Assembly: GCA_003161205.1 (NCBI GenBank)
Contig: PMOU01000216.1
Coordinates: 1-6,112, forward strand
Direction: 5' to 3'
Source: Actinomycetota bacterium
GTDB taxonomy: Bacteria > Actinomycetota > Actinomycetes > Streptosporangiales > Streptosporangiaceae
Length of the DNA stretch: 6,112 nucleotides
Positions 3,966 to 6,112 of this stretch are shown one piece after another. The notes beneath the pieces were generated by a model. That model did not search any database and had not been told where the DNA came from. It was given only the letters and a program-made list of their open reading frames with translations. A program made the translations under genes and the position numbers. Position 1 is the stretch's first letter, and every line of letters begins with the position of its first letter.

Positions 3966-6112
3966 ATGCCGACCGAGCCGGGATCTCGGCGATTCCGGGT
4001 AGGCAACGTGCCTCCGCTTGCCGAGGGATATACCAACCGGCCTGATACAGCCCGCGGTGTCACCGATGCGCTGGTGCCGGGGTCGTCGGTGGCACTCGTG
4101 CCCGGTTCGGCCTTCGCCGAAGGCTCGCAGAACTGGCTCGGCGCGTGCGGCAAGACCCAGATCGCCGCGAGCAGTGCCGAAGCACTGTGGCGGTCGGGTG
4201 TTATCGACGCGCTGATCTGGATCAACGTCACAAGCCGCGCGTCGGTGCTCTCCGGTTTCGTGGAGGCCTCGGTCGCCGCCACTGGTATCGAGCCCACCGG
4301 TACGGCCGAGTCGATCGTGGCGCGCTTCATCAGCTGGCTCGGCTCGACGAGCCAGCCGTGGCTGGTGGTGTTCGATGACCTGCCGGAATCGGTGGATCTG
4401 GACGGACTGTGGCCTGAGGGGCTGGTCGGCCGGGTCCTGGTCACCAGCCCGCACTCCGCGGTCGCTGCCGGCCGCCCCGGCACGCAGGTCATCCCGGTCG
4501 GGTTGTTCAGCGTCCGGGAGGCGCTTAACTGCCTGACCGAACGACTGAGCGTGAACCCGGCTCAGCGTCATGGCGCCATCGACCTGATCGAGGCTCTCGG
4601 CCGCGAGCCGCTGGCGCTCGCGCAGGCCGCTTCGGTGGTCGCGAACTCGGCCCTGGCCTGCCGGGATTACCGGGACTACTTCGTCCGCAGAAGGCAGCAG
4701 ATCGGGGTCGCGGCCGGAGAGGTACCGTCGGCGGCCGCGGTGACCTGGACCCTCTCGCTGGGACAGGCGGAATCGCTGCTGCACGGTGATTCGGTCCGGG
4801 CGATGCTGGTCCTGGTCGCGCTGCTCGACGGGCACGGGGTCCCGGGTGCCATCTTCAGCACCTCGGCCGTGGCCAGGTACCTGGGCGGAGCCGTGACCCC
4901 GTTCTCTACCGCGGTCGACACCAAGCCGGTGTGGGACGCGCTGCTCGCCATCGAGCGGGCCGGGCTGATCACCATTAACCGGACCGAGGCACCGCCGACG
5001 ATCCTGATGAGCTCGGTGCTCCAGGGGGCGATCAGGCTGGCGGCGCCCGCCCAGGTCCAGGACCCCGCGGCCCGGGCGGCCGCGAGCGCGCTGCTGGAAG
5101 CATGGCCGGCCGAGGAGCCGCAACCGTGGCTGGCGGAAAGCCTGCGGGTCAACGCGGCCAGCTTGCAGGGCTCGGCCACCGACGTGCTGTGGGCCGATGG
5201 ATGCCATCCGCTGCTGCTGCGGGCGGGCCGTAGCCTCGACAGCGCCCGCATGGTCGGCCCGGCCGTCGAGCACTGGCGGGACCTAGCCGCCCGCTGTGAC
5301 AGCAAGCTGCCCGCCGGGCACCCGGACACCCTGGTGGTGGCCGCGCACCTCGCGGCCGCGTACCTGGCGGCGGGATATGCGGCCGACGCGGTCACCTGGT
5401 ATCAGCGCGTGCTGGCCGAGCGGAGCCGTGAGCTCGCCCCTGGGCATCCCGCTATCATCGCCGCGCGGGTCAACCTCGGGCGGGGTCTGATCATGGCGGG
5501 GGAGCCCGCCGACGCGGTGACCGTCTTGCGCCGTGCGGTCAGCGAGTGCGAGCAATTCCGCGGACCCAGCCACCCGGACGCACTGAACGTCAGCGACGAA
5601 CTCGCCTCCGCTTACCTGGCGGCCGGCGATACCGCGGAAGCGATCCGGCTGCTGAGCCGGACGCTGGCCGATCGCGAACGGACGCAGGGTACGCGGGACG
5701 TCGAGACCATGGCCACCCGGGACCGCCTCGCCGGGGCCAGCCTGGCCGGCGGCAAGATCAAGGATGCCGTCTCCCAGTACAAGCGGGTGCTGTCCGACCG
5801 CGAGAAGGTGCTCGGCCGCGACCATCCGGATACGATCGCGGCCGCCGCGAACCTCGCGGCCGCCAATCAGGCCGCCGGCCGGATGCCCGCCGCCATGCAG
5901 CTCGCCGAGCAGTGCTGCGCGGATTCGGAGCGGGTCCTCGGCCCTGAACACGCGGACACGCTGGCCCGGCTGGCGAACCTGGCGCACCTGTACTACGCCG
6001 TGGGCCGGGTCGGAGACGCGGTGGCCCTGCTTCGCGACACCGCCGCTCGCTGCGAGCGGGTGCTGCCCGCCGGGGACCCGCTCACCCGTGCCATCCGGCA
6101 GAGCCTGGCGAA
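3966..6112 (+). CDS. STAND/NB-ARC-like NTPase with C-terminal TPR array (3' end outside window)
   Basis: The frame is open for 715 codons to the window edge. Residues ~20-240 look like a STAND P-loop domain. SVALVPG leads to WLGACGKTQIA (57-67), a P-loop whose expected first glycine is tryptophan; PWLVVFDDL (131-139) is Walker B; LGREPLALAQ (211-220) matches the NB-ARC GxPLAL motif. Residues ~255-440 are an alpha-helical or winged-helix linker with WADGCHPLLLRAGRSLDSAR. Six exact 42-residue TPRs of the kinesin-light-chain type begin at residues 452, 494, 536, 578, 620 and 662, mostly opening HPDT. Such proteins usually act as nucleotide-controlled switches whose TPRs bind partners; the target here is unknown. 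ATG at 3966 is only one base from AGGAGG (3959-3964). GTG at 3948 or 3951, or GTG at 4008, are alternatives; an in-frame TAG at 3939 bars anything further upstream. Confidence 0.85.
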   Translation, partial: MPTEPGSRRFRVGNVPPLAEGYTNRPDTARGVTDALVPGSSVALVPGSAFAEGSQNWLGACGKTQIAASSAEALWRSGVIDALIWINVTSRASVLSGFVEASVAATGIEPTGTAESIVARFISWLGSTSQPWLVVFDDLPESVDLDGLWPEGLVGRVLVTSPHSAVAAGRPGTQVIPVGLFSVREALNCLTERLSVNPAQRHGAIDLIEALGREPLALAQAASVVANSALACRDYRDYFVRRRQQIGVAAGEVPSAAAVTWTLSLGQAESLLHGDSVRAMLVLVALLDGHGVPGAIFSTSAVARYLGGAVTPFSTAVDTKPVWDALLAIERAGLITINRTEAPPTILMSSVLQGAIRLAAPAQVQDPAARAAASALLEAWPAEEPQPWLAESLRVNAASLQGSATDVLWADGCHPLLLRAGRSLDSARMVGPAVEHWRDLAARCDSKLPAGHPDTLVVAAHLAAAYLAAGYAADAVTWYQRVLAERSRELAPGHPAIIAARVNLGRGLIMAGEPADAVTVLRRAVSECEQFRGPSHPDALNVSDELASAYLAAGDTAEAIRLLSRTLADRERTQGTRDVETMATRDRLAGASLAGGKIKDAVSQYKRVLSDREKVLGRDHPDTIAAAANLAAANQAAGRMPAAMQLAEQCCADSERVLGPEHADTLARLANLAHLYYAVGRVGDAVALLRDTAARCERVLPAGDPLTRAIRQSLA

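Noticed and set aside
3957..5987. Long minus-strand open frames (for example 3957-5273 and 5283-5987) opposite the STAND/TPR gene
   Set aside because: They are antisense shadows of the GC-rich plus-strand gene: Arg/Gly/Asp/Gln-rich, without any domain, while the plus frame has Walker motifs and exact TPR periodicity.

Overview
The window comes from a high-GC actinomycete chromosome. The coding regions are visibly GC-rich with G/C third positions, GTG starts and 4-bp stop/start overlaps are used, and the block rimO-pgsA-cinA-clgR is a typical actinobacterial arrangement. A streptosporangial-type lineage is my guess, not a demonstrated fact. The window is open at both ends: it starts inside rimO and ends inside a large STAND/TPR gene.

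Left part (1-2320, + strand): a compact housekeeping run. It holds the 3' part of rimO (ribosomal protein S12 methylthiotransferase), pgsA (phosphatidylglycerophosphate synthase) and a stand-alone CinA C-terminal/PncC-type amidohydrolase. Each is joined to the next by a 4-bp stop/start overlap, so translation is probably coupled. After a 108-bp gap with a possible promoter/operator comes the XRE-family regulator clgR. The clgR stop codon lies in a CTGNNN hexamer repeat, followed by a hairpin that clgR shares with the gene facing it.

Middle (2375-3458, - strand): three small genes read leftward. An ArsR-type regulator with a well-formed promoter, an operator-like palindrome and probably a leaderless mRNA leads into a translationally overlapping SRPBCC/AHSA1 gene. 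That second gene appears to have lost most of its middle in frame: 63 residues remain, the start and end of the family joined together. Next is a cysteine-free Rrf2-family regulator of the CymR/Rv1287 kind, which converges on clgR.

A roughly 500-bp stretch (3459-3965) has no convincing gene. It contains a 14-bp tandem repeat, a drop to about 40-43% GC in the two lines counted, degenerate CAGTA repeats and a dyad that could be an operator.

Right part (3966 to the window end, + strand): the largest gene, at least 715 codons. It encodes a STAND/NB-ARC-like NTPase with a degenerate P-loop (WLGACGKT), a clear Walker B and a GxPLAL-type motif, followed by six regular 42-residue kinesin-light-chain-type TPRs that continue to the window edge. 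Its function is unknown. It looks like an accessory signalling or sensor protein placed beside a core locus.
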